From positions 1 through 64,000 of the forward strand of contig JAOAPR010000041.1 in assembly GCA_025463005.1 (NCBI GenBank): a stretch of DNA of 64,000 bases, given 5' to 3'. A program made the position numbers and the translations under genes. Positions 24,017 through 32,891 of the stretch are shown here, one piece after another (within the stretch, counting starts at the first letter, position 1; each line of letters opens with the position of its first letter). The notes under the pieces were generated by a model. The model was not told the DNA's origin and did not search any database. It was given only the letters and a program-made list of their open reading frames with translations. Source of the stretch: Bryobacterales bacterium. GTDB lineage: Bacteria; Acidobacteriota; Terriglobia; Bryobacterales; Bryobacteraceae.

Positions 24017-25345
24017 TTACGATCGCGCCTGCCGCATGCCCGATCCCCGCACAAAGCCCGACATGGGCGGCGGAGGCGGAAGGGGCTCAGGTGCGGGCGC
24101 GGGCTTCTTCGGCCGTGCGTCCAGCCGGGTGACGATCATCTCATCTTTAGTCCGCTGGAACTTGGGCGTCCCCGGGGCAACACCGGTGGCCGCGACCACC
24201 TCGTTGGTGACCTCCAGCGCCGCCGGCAAGTACTTCTGGAAATAGTTGCGAATGCGGTCGTGCACGATCCGCTGGGTGGAATAGACCGCCAGATACAGCA
24301 CCTGTTCTCCAGGCGTCTTAGAAAGAAGCGCGTAAAGCTGCGACGGTTTCTGCAGCTTGGGACTTTTCAGATCGCGCTCCAGCTTCTTCGCGGCCGTTGC
24401 CAGTTTCTCCGGAGTCGCCGCTTCGAGCTTGGTCAGCTCCGCGGCGGTGATTACGGCGTTGCGTTCCTTGGGATTGAGCTTTTCAAACAGCACGTACAGG
24501 AACAGCGCCATGGTGTTGATCCGGAAATCGAGCCCGAAGGGCACCATGTGACGAGCTTTTTGAAGCTTGGCGAAAACCGGCAGATTCAGTTTTGCGCCCG
24601 TGAGCTCCGGCGAGTAAAGCTGGATCAGCTTTTCCTGCTCGAGCGCGGCCAGCAGATCCTGCGAGTCGGGCTCCGCCGCGATATTCCGCAGCTCGCGGCC
24701 CAGCGCTTCCGGGGAAATGCGTGTGAGCATCTCCGCCTCGCGCGCATTTTCATACTGCAGCCGCGTGCGCTCGTCGATCACGTATCCCAGCCGCACTCTG
24801 AAGCGGATCAGCCGCAGCATACGCGACGGATCGTCATAAAAGGAATAATTGTGAACCGCGCGCAGCTCTTTCCGTTCGATGTCGCCGACGCCGTTGGTGG
24901 GATCCACCAGCAGTCCCAGGGACGCACGGTTGAGGGACAGCGCTACGGAGTTCACGGTGAAATCCCGGCAGCGTAGATCTTCGTGGATGGTAGCCGGTTC
25001 GATCACCGGTCGCGCACCCGACTTTGCGAATTTTTCGGAGCGCGCCATGGCGATCTCCACCGAAACCCCGCCCTCGAATCGCAGTTGAGTGGACTTCTTT
25101 GCGTCATCCGTCGAAACCACCGTCCCGCCGTGCTTCGTGGTCATGACCTTGACCAGCTTGGCGGGGTTGCCCTCGACGGTGAAATCGAGGTCGCGGACGG
25201 GGAAACCGCCTAGAACATCGCGCATTGCTCCGCCGGTGAGGTACAAGCTCAGGCCCGTGGCGGCAGCGGCCGCCTGCATCTCGCCCACCACCCGAAACTG
25301 TTCCCCGGTCAGGTGGCTTTCCAGCATGAACATGTAATCGCTCAT
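24017..25345 (-). CDS. CCA tRNA nucleotidyltransferase / poly(A) polymerase family
   Basis: The 442-residue product starts MSDYMFMLES at ATG 25343-25345; the longer open frame upstream overlaps the recombinase gene. The head domain has YLTGGAMRDVLGG and the two catalytic carboxylates in RDLDFTVEG. HEDLRCRDFTVNSVALSL, DDPSRMLRLIRFRVRLGY and the neck-domain helices of class II nucleotidyltransferases follow. It adds or repairs the CCA end of tRNA, or polyadenylates RNA; these cannot be separated by eye. A Pro-rich C-terminal tail (PAPAPEPLPPPPP) is unusual. It lies 37 bases downstream of the XerD-like gene, probably in one transcript. Confidence 0.85.
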   Translation of the reverse strand: MSDYMFMLESHLTGEQFRVVGEMQAAAAATGLSLYLTGGAMRDVLGGFPVRDLDFTVEGNPAKLVKVMTTKHGGTVVSTDDAKKSTQLRFEGGVSVEIAMARSEKFAKSGARPVIEPATIHEDLRCRDFTVNSVALSLNRASLGLLVDPTNGVGDIERKELRAVHNYSFYDDPSRMLRLIRFRVRLGYVIDERTRLQYENAREAEMLTRISPEALGRELRNIAAEPDSQDLLAALEQEKLIQLYSPELTGAKLNLPVFAKLQKARHMVPFGLDFRINTMALFLYVLFEKLNPKERNAVITAAELTKLEAATPEKLATAAKKLERDLKSPKLQKPSQLYALLSKTPGEQVLYLAVYSTQRIVHDRIRNYFQKYLPAALEVTNEVVAATGVAPGTPKFQRTKDEMIVTRLDARPKKPAPAPEPLPPPPPMSGFVRGSGMRQARS

Positions 25346-25382
25346 TCTGTCCTCGCCTTCTCTTCGCACCGCGCCGGGGTAT

Positions 25383-26309
25383 TCATGCGCGGGGGTGGTG
25401 CCGGTCGATAACATCGCGCAGCCTGCGCCGGGCCACGTGCGTATAAACCTGGGTAGTGGAAATGTCGGCGTGTCCCAGCATGATCTGGACGCTGCGCAAG
25501 TCCGCGCCGCCCTCCACCAGATGCGTAGCAAAACTGTGCCGGACGACGTGTGGCGTCAGCCGGCGAAAAATTCCTGCGCTCCGTCCATGCTTCCCCAGCA
25601 AAGCCCAAAAGCGCTGGCGGGTCATGGCGGATCCTCGCGCGGTGACAAACAGAAACCGGCTCGCGCGGCCCTTTAGCAGCCGGGGTCGCCCCGTTTCCAG
25701 ATAGCGATCAAGCGCAGCCCCGGCCGGTTCCCCGAACGGAACCACTCGCTGCTTGTTTCCTTTGCCGATGACTTTCAGCACTCCCAGCCGCCGCTCCACC
25801 GCCGACAATTCCAGGCCGCATAATTCGCTGACCCGCAAGCCCGTGGCATACAGAAGTTCGAGCATCGCGCGATCCCTCAATTCCCGCGGCTTTGTGCCCT
25901 CAGGCGACGCGACCAGACGCTCGATCTCCTCCTGGTTGAGGTATTTCGGCAAGGTCGACCACTGCTTGGGGGATGCCAGAAATTCCGCCGGATCCTGCGT
26001 CACTTCGCCTTCGCGAGCCAGGAACCGATAGTAGTTCCGTAGTGTCGCTACATGTCTCGCAATCGAGCGTGGCGAGAACTTAGCCCCATAGAGGGACTCC
26101 ACGTAATCGGCGAGCTGTTGCGCTGTGGCCTTTTGCTCTGGCACCGGAAGCTTTGCGGTAAACCTTTCCAAATCAAGACGATAAGAAGAAAGCGTGTGGC
26201 TGGCCAGCCCCTTTTCCACGCGGCAGAAGTTCAGAAAAGACTCCGCCAGCCCGGATAGTGGCTTCACTATGCCGGAATGTGGCTTCGCCACTGGCGCCAA
26301 CGGCTGCAT
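25383..26309 (-). CDS. XerD-like tyrosine recombinase
   Basis: The 308-residue protein has the usual XerC/D length and both domains: SAM-like N-terminal core (about 17-105) and catalytic domain (about 125-305). The full set of active-site residues is present: Arg159 (ATGLRVSEL), Lys183 (GKGNKQR), His254 and Arg257 (TPHVVRHSF), His280 (LGHADISTT) and Tyr289 (VYTHV). A chromosomal dimer-resolution role at dif is likely, as no phage or integron genes are near. The start is ATG 26307-26309; the longer open frame would run into the divergent gene. CCA transferase gene follows on the same strand. Confidence 0.85.
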   Translation of the reverse strand: MQPLAPVAKPHSGIVKPLSGLAESFLNFCRVEKGLASHTLSSYRLDLERFTAKLPVPEQKATAQQLADYVESLYGAKFSPRSIARHVATLRNYYRFLAREGEVTQDPAEFLASPKQWSTLPKYLNQEEIERLVASPEGTKPRELRDRAMLELLYATGLRVSELCGLELSAVERRLGVLKVIGKGNKQRVVPFGEPAGAALDRYLETGRPRLLKGRASRFLFVTARGSAMTRQRFWALLGKHGRSAGIFRRLTPHVVRHSFATHLVEGGADLRSVQIMLGHADISTTQVYTHVARRRLRDVIDRHHPRA

Positions 26310-26336
26310 CCTGCTAATGATACAATACCTTCGAAA

Positions 26337-26843
26337 TTGTTTGGAAGGGCTGCTGCAGCAAACAAGAAGGTTTTGGTCGCGCGCTTCGATCGCGCTGCTT
26401 TGCAGGGGTTTGTCCAGACCCCAGGCGGGCTCCAGGCGGACGCGCTGGAACTGCTGACCCCTGAGGGAACGTTGATTCAGGTCCCCTATTCGGAGATAAA
26501 AGCTGTTTGTTTCGTTCGCGATTTCGAAAACTCTCCAATCTGGAAGCCGCATCGGTCTTTCGCCGCCCGTCCCAAGAGTCCCGGACTTTGGATACAACTC
26601 CGGTTCCGCGATGGGGATACGCTGGAAGGCCTTATCTCCAACAATCTTCTTCAGGTAGAGCCGGCCGGCTACAGCGTGATCCCGCCCGATCCGACTTTCC
26701 AGAATCAGCGCGTCTTTGTGCCGAAGGAAGCGCTGGAGTCGGTCCAGGTGCTGGGCGTGATCGGCAGTCCCCTGCGGCGGCGGGCCAAGGAAGGCGCTGC
26801 AAAGGATAAGGATAAAGACAACCAGCTCAAAATGTTCGACTAA
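26337..26843 (+). CDS. Acidobacterial conserved protein (DUF6982-like)
   Basis: The 168-residue protein has an N-terminal small beta-rich domain (about 10-60: KKVLVARFDRAALQGFVQT...EGTLIQVPYSEIKAVCFVRDF). A second beta segment follows (LWIQLRFRDGDTLEGLISNNLL), then a charged tail (KDKDKDNQLKMFD). I recall similar proteins in Acidobacteria annotated as a domain of unknown function; the DUF number is from memory. No signal peptide. The start is uncertain: TTG 26337 avoids overlap with the divergent recombinase gene, ATG 26277 would overlap it by 33 bases. TACAAT at 26321-26326 may be the -10. Confidence 0.6.
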   Translation: MFGRAAAANKKVLVARFDRAALQGFVQTPGGLQADALELLTPEGTLIQVPYSEIKAVCFVRDFENSPIWKPHRSFAARPKSPGLWIQLRFRDGDTLEGLISNNLLQVEPAGYSVIPPDPTFQNQRVFVPKEALESVQVLGVIGSPLRRRAKEGAAKDKDKDNQLKMFD

Positions 26844-27415
26844 CGGTTCGGCGCCTGGATCGAAACCGGCACTTGGAGGGCAAATTCTCCAAGGTTGGTC
26901 CAGTGGTTTTGCCGGGTATTCTGAACCAAAGTCAGGTGGTCAACCAGGAAGCCCCGGTTCCCCGGGTACTCCTGCCACCGCCGCTTTGCCAGCTCCGCCA
27001 TTGCCGCGACATTCCCGGGGTCAAGTTCCTGCCCCAGAGTCACATGCGGATGATACTCAAAGCATTCGTTCGAGCAGAGGTCGCCTCGATGCAGCGCTTC
27101 ATGAATGGCGAACGCCTCGGTCCACCCCGCGCCGACCGTAAGATGCACGGCTTGCGAAACCGGGAAAACCTTCACATCACGCAGTTCCACGCGAAAGGCG
27201 TGGTGGTCTCGCAGGCCGGCTTCCAGGTGTCCGCGAATTTGTTCCAGCGGGATGTCGAGCGGCCGGGGCGGAAGGAACGTCAGATGGCTGCGCGCCGTAC
27301 AACCCGGTTGTATTTCCTGGCGGAGGCGTTCAATGAAATCAGCCAAAGGCTGCGGAACGTACGCCACCAGCGAGAAGGAATTAATCGCGGTTCCTTCCCC
27401 GCAAAACCCGTCCAT
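26840..27415 (-). CDS. 2H phosphoesterase (2'-5' RNA ligase-like)
   Basis: The 191-residue protein has the two HxT motifs of the 2H superfamily: SHLTFL (about 43-48) and HPHVTLG (about 122-128), in a duplicated alpha-beta layout. Family members hydrolyse cyclic phosphodiesters or ligate tRNA halves through 2'-5' links; the substrate here is unknown. The C-terminal stop overlaps the convergent upstream gene by four bases. It may form a unit with the small gene at 27427-27765, which ends 12 bases before its start on the same strand. Confidence 0.82.
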   Translation of the reverse strand: MDGFCGEGTAINSFSLVAYVPQPLADFIERLRQEIQPGCTARSHLTFLPPRPLDIPLEQIRGHLEAGLRDHHAFRVELRDVKVFPVSQAVHLTVGAGWTEAFAIHEALHRGDLCSNECFEYHPHVTLGQELDPGNVAAMAELAKRRWQEYPGNRGFLVDHLTLVQNTRQNHWTNLGEFALQVPVSIQAPNR

Positions 27416-27426
27416 TACTAATTCCT

Positions 27427-27765
27427 TTATTGTAACGCGGGCGACTGCTCCTCAGGCTGAGGGAGGACGGCCGCCGGCTTTGGCTCGGGAAGCGCCCATT
27501 GGGCCTCTTCGAACCCTACATACTTAAAGACGCGCAGGGACCCGTCCCCGGTTTCAAGCAGGTCGCCGACCTGCAGCGGGGTGGCCGTGTCGCGCAGGGC
27601 GAAATAGGCCGCATAGGGCGTCGGGGCTTCCACTTGTTCGGCTTCCACTTGGTCGGCGGTCTCGTAGTCCCGTGGCTTTACCGTGGCGATCCCGCTCACG
27701 TGCGGCGCGAAGCGAACCTGCGCGCGCAAGTGATCCTTCAGGCGATGGATACGATACGTCGGCAT
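27427..27765 (-). CDS. Hypothetical protein
   Basis: The 112-residue product begins MPTYRIHRLKDHLRAQVRFAPH at ATG 27763-27765. The frame is open further upstream but the Met-Pro-Thr start gives a compact protein. Its sequence suggests a small soluble alpha-beta domain (YAAYFALRDTATPLQVGDLLETGDGSLRVFKYVGFEEAQW) with a Pro/Glu-rich tail. I do not recognise it. It lies between the patatin gene (35 bases upstream) and the 2H phosphoesterase, all on the minus strand. Confidence 0.65.
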   Translation of the reverse strand: MPTYRIHRLKDHLRAQVRFAPHVSGIATVKPRDYETADQVEAEQVEAPTPYAAYFALRDTATPLQVGDLLETGDGSLRVFKYVGFEEAQWALPEPKPAAVLPQPEEQSPALQ

Positions 27766-27799
27766 GGCGTTTCCGGCTTTATTATGCCTCAAAAGCAAT

Positions 27800-28507
27800 T
27801 CAGAAGAGAAATGTTTTTTCGGTTACAGCGCGCGCGGCGTCCTCCGCCCCCTGGTCGAGCCAGCGCTCGATATTGCTTCGTTTCCACTGGATGGTGTCGC
27901 GCACCGAGCCAAGGGGCCGGCCGGGTCGGATCTCGAGGACGTCGATCCCGGATGGGGCCGGCGGATTGTGCCCCGCCACTCCCCGGAAGCCGCGCACGAA
28001 CTGGTTCAGCAACCAGGACGGCGATTGGGGCAGCGCTTGCAGGGCGATGATTCGCGTGGCGCCCAGTTCGGCGGCCGCCCATAGAGGCAGCGCGCCCAAT
28101 AGTCCACCGTCGGAATACCAGCGCGTCCCGATACGCACTTGCGGCAGCGCGAAAGGAAGCGCGCAGGACGCGGCCAAGTGCTGCCAGGTGATTTCGGAGT
28201 CGCGAAAAATCCTGGTTTTCATGCGCGGCAACTCCGTGGCCGTGATAGCGAGCCGGATCTTAGGCGTGTAATGGGCCATCATACGACGGATATTGGATGA
28301 CAGGTCCGCCAAGCGGGCGAACTCGGGTTCGAGCCACAGATATCTGAGCTCTTCAGGCGACACTCGGCTGGCGATGAGGTACGCGTTGAGCGATCCGACC
28401 GATGCGCCCACAATCAGGTCGGGAGTAATGCGATCCGCCAGTACGCTCCAGGCTCCCGCTTGCCATGCGCCGAATAACCCTCCGCCGGATAGCACTAACG
28501 CCAGCAT
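27800..28507 (-). CDS. Patatin-like phospholipase
   Basis: The protein has the patatin catalytic dyad: oxyanion loop SGGGLFGAWQAG, nucleophile GASVGS and the Asp in SDGG, in the order and spacing of bacterial patatins. It is an acyl hydrolase acting on membrane lipids. From ATG 28505-28507 (MLALVLSGGG) the product is 235 residues, which puts the glycine loop right at the N-terminus as in many relatives. Alternative in-frame starts are 28543 and 28552; all precede the divergent hlyD-like gene start at 28576. No signal peptide, so it acts from the cytoplasm or is released another way. Confidence 0.78.
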   Translation of the reverse strand: MLALVLSGGGLFGAWQAGAWSVLADRITPDLIVGASVGSLNAYLIASRVSPEELRYLWLEPEFARLADLSSNIRRMMAHYTPKIRLAITATELPRMKTRIFRDSEITWQHLAASCALPFALPQVRIGTRWYSDGGLLGALPLWAAAELGATRIIALQALPQSPSWLLNQFVRGFRGVAGHNPPAPSGIDVLEIRPGRPLGSVRDTIQWKRSNIERWLDQGAEDAARAVTEKTFLF

Positions 28508-28575
28508 GAGAATATGTAGTTTAGCGCCTCCATGAAATTTCATCCGCAGCATTTCGGAGCCGAGGTGGCCCGCTA

Positions 28576-29802
28576 ATGGGAAAACGCGTCTGGCTGACCC
28601 TCCTCGTTCTGGCGATCGCCGGGGTGGTGTTCTGGAGACTGGAGGCACAGCGAGGCAGGCCGCCCCAAGTGACATTCGGAGTGGCTGCGCGCGAAAGCAT
28701 CTCGAGCCTGGTCTCCACCAACGGTAAGGTGGAGCCGGTTGAATCGGGTCTTGCGCGCGCCGAACGCTCCGGGGCCGTGAAGCGGATTCTGGTCCGCCAA
28801 GGACAGCGCGTCGAAAGCGGGCAAGCGCTGGTGGAGCTGGACGCTAGCGACGCTCAAGCGGAGCTGAAGACGGCCGAGGCGCGTCAATCCGCAATCCGGG
28901 CAGATCTACAAGTTCTCGCGCAGGGCGGCCGGGCGGCGGATCGCGCCGGCATCGATACCTCCCTCGACAAAGCGCGTCTGGAGTTGAAGATTGCGCAAGA
29001 CGCCTACGGCACGGCGGTACGGCTGCGCGACAAGCAGGCAGGCACCGAAGCCGAGGTGCGCGCCGCCAAAGAGTCGGTCGAGCGGGTCCAGGCCCAGATC
29101 CAGGCTCTCGATCGGCAGCGCGCCTCGCTGGTGACGCCGGCCGACCACAGCGGCGCGGAAGCCCGTCTGGACGAGGCCAAGACCGCCGCGCAACTGGCCG
29201 AGGCCCGCATCCACATGAGCGTGGTGCGCGCGCCGATCGCGGGCGTCGTCTACCAGTTCGATCTCAAACCCGGCGCCTACTTGAACGCGGGCGATCTGGT
29301 CGCGTCCATCGGCCGCCTCGACCACGTGCACGTGAAGGTTTACGTCGACGAGCCGGATCTGGGCCGGGTAATGAAGAATATGCTGGTCACCATCACTTGG
29401 GATGCGCTCCCCGGGCGACAATGGAAGGGTTCGGTGGATCGCACGCCCACCGAAATCGTCACCATGGGCGCGCGCCAGGTAGGTGAGGTGGTGTGTGACA
29501 TTGCAAATCCCGACATGGATCTGCTGCCCGGCACGAATGTCAACGCGGTGATTCTTTCCGAAACCGTGCAAAACGCGATTACCATCCCGAAGGAAGCCGT
29601 GCATCGCGAGCAGGGCCAAACCGGCGTGTACCTTCTCGAGGGCGACCACGTGCGGTGGCGACGCATTTCACAGGGCGTCAACAACACCACGCGTACCCAA
29701 GTCAAGGAATTGAAGGAGGGCGATGCTGTCGCGCTGCCTTCCGAGAAACCGCTGAAGGACGGGATGACGGTGATGCCGGTGATTCCGAACGTCGCCCAAT
29801 AG
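28576..29802 (+). CDS. HlyD/RND-type membrane-fusion protein
   Basis: The 408-residue protein has one N-terminal membrane segment (VWLTLLVLAIAGVVFW). A lipoyl-like half follows (GAVKRILVRQGQRVESGQALVELDASD), then a long coiled-coil hairpin (about 90-205), the second lipoyl half (VVRAPIAGVVYQFDLKPGAYLNAGDLV) and beta-barrel domain. This is the periplasmic adaptor of ABC (MacA-type) or RND efflux pumps. No inner-membrane pump or TolC-like gene adjoins it, so it is an orphan in this window. It is divergent from the patatin gene and followed 66 bases later by the methyltransferase gene. Confidence 0.85.
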   Translation: MGKRVWLTLLVLAIAGVVFWRLEAQRGRPPQVTFGVAARESISSLVSTNGKVEPVESGLARAERSGAVKRILVRQGQRVESGQALVELDASDAQAELKTAEARQSAIRADLQVLAQGGRAADRAGIDTSLDKARLELKIAQDAYGTAVRLRDKQAGTEAEVRAAKESVERVQAQIQALDRQRASLVTPADHSGAEARLDEAKTAAQLAEARIHMSVVRAPIAGVVYQFDLKPGAYLNAGDLVASIGRLDHVHVKVYVDEPDLGRVMKNMLVTITWDALPGRQWKGSVDRTPTEIVTMGARQVGEVVCDIANPDMDLLPGTNVNAVILSETVQNAITIPKEAVHREQGQTGVYLLEGDHVRWRRISQGVNNTTRTQVKELKEGDAVALPSEKPLKDGMTVMPVIPNVAQ

Positions 29803-29868
29803 CGTCGATCAACCCCCCTTCCGCGTGCAAATCGCGGGTTGTATACTTCCTTGCGCAGGAGGTGAATT

Positions 29869-30639
29869 ATGGGCAAAGTTCTTGCGTTTGCGTATGGCGT
29901 CGTGGCCTACGCGATCTTCTTCGTAACCTTCCTTTACGCGATCGGATTTGTAGGTAACCTCGTAGTTCCGAAGTCCATCGACTCCGGGCCAGAGTCGTCA
30001 TTGCCTGTGGCGCTGGCCGTCAACGTCGTTTTACTTGGTCTCTTCGCGATCCAGCACAGCGTCATGGCGCGGCAGGGCTTCAAGCGCTGGTGGACCCAGG
30101 TGGTGCCGAAATCCGTAGAGCGCAGTACATATGTGTTGCTTGCCAGCCTGCTCCTCGACCTACTGTATTGGCAATGGCGGCCGATCACAGCTACCATCTG
30201 GAGCGTCGGTAGCTCTTCCGGCCGTTTGCTGCTGCTGGCCCTGTTTTTCGCCGGCTGGGGCACGGTGCTGATCGCCACATTCCTGATCAACCACTTTGAG
30301 CTTTTCGGATTGAAGCAGGTTTACGCGAACTTGCGGGGAGAGCAACCCGCGCCGCAGTCGTTCCGGACGCCCGGCCTTTATAAGAACGTGCGGCACCCGA
30401 TTTACTTCGGCTTCATCGTCGCCTTCTGGGCCGCTCCGGTGATGACGGCCGGTCATCTTCTGTTCGCAATTGCGACGACCGGTTACATCTTCGTGGGCAT
30501 CTGGTTCGAGGAGCGCGATATGGTCAGCATCCACGGGTCGGCCTACCGGCAGTACCAGCGCGACGTTTCCATGATCGTTCCGCTGCCCGCCGCGAAGGAA
30601 CCAGCGCCGGCTAAGGGCCGAGCTGCCGGAAAAGCATAA
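29869..30639 (+). CDS. mddA: Methanethiol S-methyltransferase-like membrane protein
   Basis: The 256-residue protein has five or six membrane segments and the NnrU/isoprenylcysteine-methyltransferase-type C-terminal SAM site: [16 protein letters not shown] (about 179-194) and EERDM (about 214-218). The N-terminal [17 protein letters not shown] and the [16 protein letters not shown] segment match MddA proteins as I remember them. MddA uses SAM to turn methanethiol into dimethyl sulfide. An AGGAGG ribosome site precedes the ATG. Assignment to MddA rather than another NnrU relative is likely but not proved. Confidence 0.75.
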   Translation: MGKVLAFAYGVVAYAIFFVTFLYAIGFVGNLVVPKSIDSGPESSLPVALAVNVVLLGLFAIQHSVMARQGFKRWWTQVVPKSVERSTYVLLASLLLDLLYWQWRPITATIWSVGSSSGRLLLLALFFAGWGTVLIATFLINHFELFGLKQVYANLRGEQPAPQSFRTPGLYKNVRHPIYFGFIVAFWAAPVMTAGHLLFAIATTGYIFVGIWFEERDMVSIHGSAYRQYQRDVSMIVPLPAAKEPAPAKGRAAGKA

Positions 30640-30674
30640 GTAAGACAGCCATCGCCTGGGTTAAACTCGTTTCC

Positions 30675-32387
30675 GTGGCCATCGAGCTGAAACCCGTTGA
30701 CGTGGTTGTGGTCGGCCTGGGCGCTGCCGGTGGAGTCGCCGTGCTGCCGCTGGCCCGCGCAGGCCTCAAAGTTGCCGGTACCGAAGCCGGCACGTGGATG
30801 ACCAAGGAGCCGGGCAAATTCTTCCACGCCGACGAGATCTACAACAATGTCCGCGGTCTGGTTACGACCGGCAACAAGGTGCGCGGAGAGATCCCTACGG
30901 TCCGCAACAGCCCGACTGCACCAACCACGCGCGGGAACACCCATCCCATGATGAATGCGATTGGCGGCACGTCGATCCACTATCACGCGCAGAGCTGGCG
31001 CTTTAATCCGTGGGATTTCAAGGTGCGCTCGTCTTCGATCAAGCGCTACGGTCCGAATTCGATACCCAAGGGATCGACGGTCGAAGACTGGCCCATCAGC
31101 CATCAGGATCTGGAACCGTTCTACGACATCGTCGAACGCGAAGTCGGCGTCTCCGGCCGCGCCGGAAACATTCAGGGCAAGCTGACCGGACGAGGCAGCA
31201 ACTTCGAAGGACCGCGCCAGCGCGAGTATCCTATGCCTCCGCTGCGCGACACCGATTTTACGGATCTCATGGCCAAAGCAGGAAAATCGCTGGGATGGAG
31301 TCCCTTCCGAGGTCCCGCCGCGATCAACTCACAGGACTATCGCGGGCGTCCGGCCTGCGCTTATCACGGCTATTGCGACCGCGGCGGCTGCCACATCCAC
31401 GCCAAGAACTCGACCGCCGTCACCACCATTCCGGAAGCGCAGAAGTTCAAGAATTTTACGATCTTCGATAATGCGCAGGTGACGCGGATCCAGACGGACA
31501 ACACCGGCAAAGTAAGCGGCGTGCTCTACATTCGCGACGGGAAAGAATACTTCCAGCCGTCCAAAGCGGTGCTGGTCGCATCCTACGCTTACGAAAACGC
31601 GCGGTTGCTGCTGTTGTCGAAGTCCAAAGCGTATCCCAACGGCTTATCGAACAATCACGGCCAGGTGGGAAAACATCACTTCGGACACTGGATGAGCGCG
31701 CTCACCGCGCTGTTCCCGTTCGATGTCAACGTCTGGTATGGCGCGATCGCGCAAGGCGTAGTGATCGACGAATGGGCCGACGACAATTTCGACCACACCA
31801 GCCTCGGATTCATCGGCGGCTCGAGCCTGCATGCGTATCACGAAAAGCATCCCATCGCGGCAGCGGCGATGGGCACCTTCGGCCGCGCTCCGCAGTGGGG
31901 CTCGCAATGGAAGGCTTTCATTCGCGAAAATGCGGGGCGCACCGCTCCGGCGTATCTCCAGACCAACAGCTTTCCCTACGAAGACCAATACCTCGATCTC
32001 GACCCGCAGGTGAAAGATCCCCTCGGTGATCCGGTTATCCGCGTGACGGCGGGTCCAAGGGAAAATGAGTCGCGCGCGACGGCTTATGCTGCGACGAAAA
32101 CGCAGGAATGGTTCCGCGCGGCAGGCGCCATTGAGGTGAGCGGAGGGGGCGGCGGATTTGGCGGTGGGCTTTCGACCCACGCCACCGGTGGAACGCGCAT
32201 GGGCGACAATCCCGAGACCAACGTCGTCGACAAGTGGGGTTTCTCGCATGAGGCTCCGAATCTCGGCGTCCTGGGCGGATCGGTGATGGGCACTATGGGC
32301 GCGCGCAATCCAACGTTGACCGTTCAGGCGCTGGCGTGGCGTACCGCCGATCGCCTTGTGAAGAACTGGAAGGCGATCGCCGGATGA
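30675..32387 (+). CDS. GMC-family oxidoreductase
   Basis: The 570-residue flavoprotein has the FAD-binding dinucleotide fold at the N-terminus (VVVVGLGAAGGVAVLPLARAG), an IGGTSIHYHAQSWRF loop and the GMC C-terminal site: STHATGGTRMGDNPETNVVD, then MGARNPTLTVQ, giving the catalytic His and Asn. Cys-containing CAYHGYCDRGGCHIHAKNS is typical of the gluconate-2-dehydrogenase-like branch. No gamma subunit gene follows and no signal peptide is seen. It probably oxidises a sugar or polyol. The GTG start lacks a ribosome site; TAAACT at 30662-30667 ends seven bases before it, suggesting leaderless mRNA. Confidence 0.88.
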   Translation: MAIELKPVDVVVVGLGAAGGVAVLPLARAGLKVAGTEAGTWMTKEPGKFFHADEIYNNVRGLVTTGNKVRGEIPTVRNSPTAPTTRGNTHPMMNAIGGTSIHYHAQSWRFNPWDFKVRSSSIKRYGPNSIPKGSTVEDWPISHQDLEPFYDIVEREVGVSGRAGNIQGKLTGRGSNFEGPRQREYPMPPLRDTDFTDLMAKAGKSLGWSPFRGPAAINSQDYRGRPACAYHGYCDRGGCHIHAKNSTAVTTIPEAQKFKNFTIFDNAQVTRIQTDNTGKVSGVLYIRDGKEYFQPSKAVLVASYAYENARLLLLSKSKAYPNGLSNNHGQVGKHHFGHWMSALTALFPFDVNVWYGAIAQGVVIDEWADDNFDHTSLGFIGGSSLHAYHEKHPIAAAAMGTFGRAPQWGSQWKAFIRENAGRTAPAYLQTNSFPYEDQYLDLDPQVKDPLGDPVIRVTAGPRENESRATAYAATKTQEWFRAAGAIEVSGGGGGFGGGLSTHATGGTRMGDNPETNVVDKWGFSHEAPNLGVLGGSVMGTMGARNPTLTVQALAWRTADRLVKNWKAIAG

Positions 32388-32407
32388 AGAGCCCTGGCTG
32401 AGACGGG

Positions 32408-32767
32408 ATGATTGCATCACCGGAAGACGCAGGGCTGTTTTTCGACCGCTGGAGAGTAGATGCGCCACAGCTCAGAGTGCGCCTGTGGGCCTCATCTTTG
32501 CTCTTTGACGCCGTGGGGACCGTCACCGATTTCAATGCCGGGAATCTGGAGCTCGGCGGCGATTCCTGGAGATTCACCATACCGCTCGCGGGGGTGGGCT
32601 TTTCGTTTTCCGACCCCCGTGAGATCCCGGTGGCCATCGTGCGCGAGGCGGAATCGGCCCAGTACGAGTTCGGCATCGCCCTCGAGTTGCCTAATGGCGA
32701 CCGTCTCATCATAATGGAACTAAAGGCATCCTCCCCACCCCACGCCGAACCGGACGGTCAATCCTAG
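32408..32767 (+). CDS. Hypothetical protein
   Basis: The 119-residue product starts at ATG 32408, 20 bases after the GMC oxidoreductase stop on the same strand, so the two are likely co-transcribed. It is a predicted beta-rich soluble protein (QLRVRLWASSLLFDAVGTVTDFNAGNLELGGDSWRFTIPL) ending in LIIMELKASS. I recognise no family. No export signal, no Cys. Coding is supported by the GC-rich third positions of its codons. Confidence 0.6.
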   Translation: MIASPEDAGLFFDRWRVDAPQLRVRLWASSLLFDAVGTVTDFNAGNLELGGDSWRFTIPLAGVGFSFSDPREIPVAIVREAESAQYEFGIALELPNGDRLIIMELKASSPPHAEPDGQS

Positions 32768-32891
32768 CTGCAAGTACTAGAACCTATAGGCTTTCTGGAC
32801 CTTGCCCCGTAAGTAGATTTTGTGGGAAACAAGAGTCTGACGAGCCACATCTGACCAAAGGAGATGTAGACAGCCGGCGTACCACTTCTTG

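Noticed and set aside
23906-24976. Long plus-strand open frame opposite the CCA transferase gene
   Set aside because: Basic, low-complexity product with no domain; the minus strand encodes a clear nucleotidyltransferase.
25383-26309. Integron or phage integrase
   Set aside because: No attachment sites, cassettes or phage genes nearby; size and residues fit chromosomal XerC/D.
27500-27520. TTCGAACCC resembling a tRNA T-loop
   Set aside because: Lies inside a coding gene; no acceptor stem or anticodon arm around it.
30543-31103. Minus-strand open frame across the start of the GMC gene
   Set aside because: Shadow; overlaps the FAD-binding region of a clear flavoprotein.
32768-32891. Possible riboswitch in the leader of the lysozyme-like gene
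   Set aside because: A small hairpin is present but no c-di-GMP, c-di-AMP or other known aptamer core was recognised.
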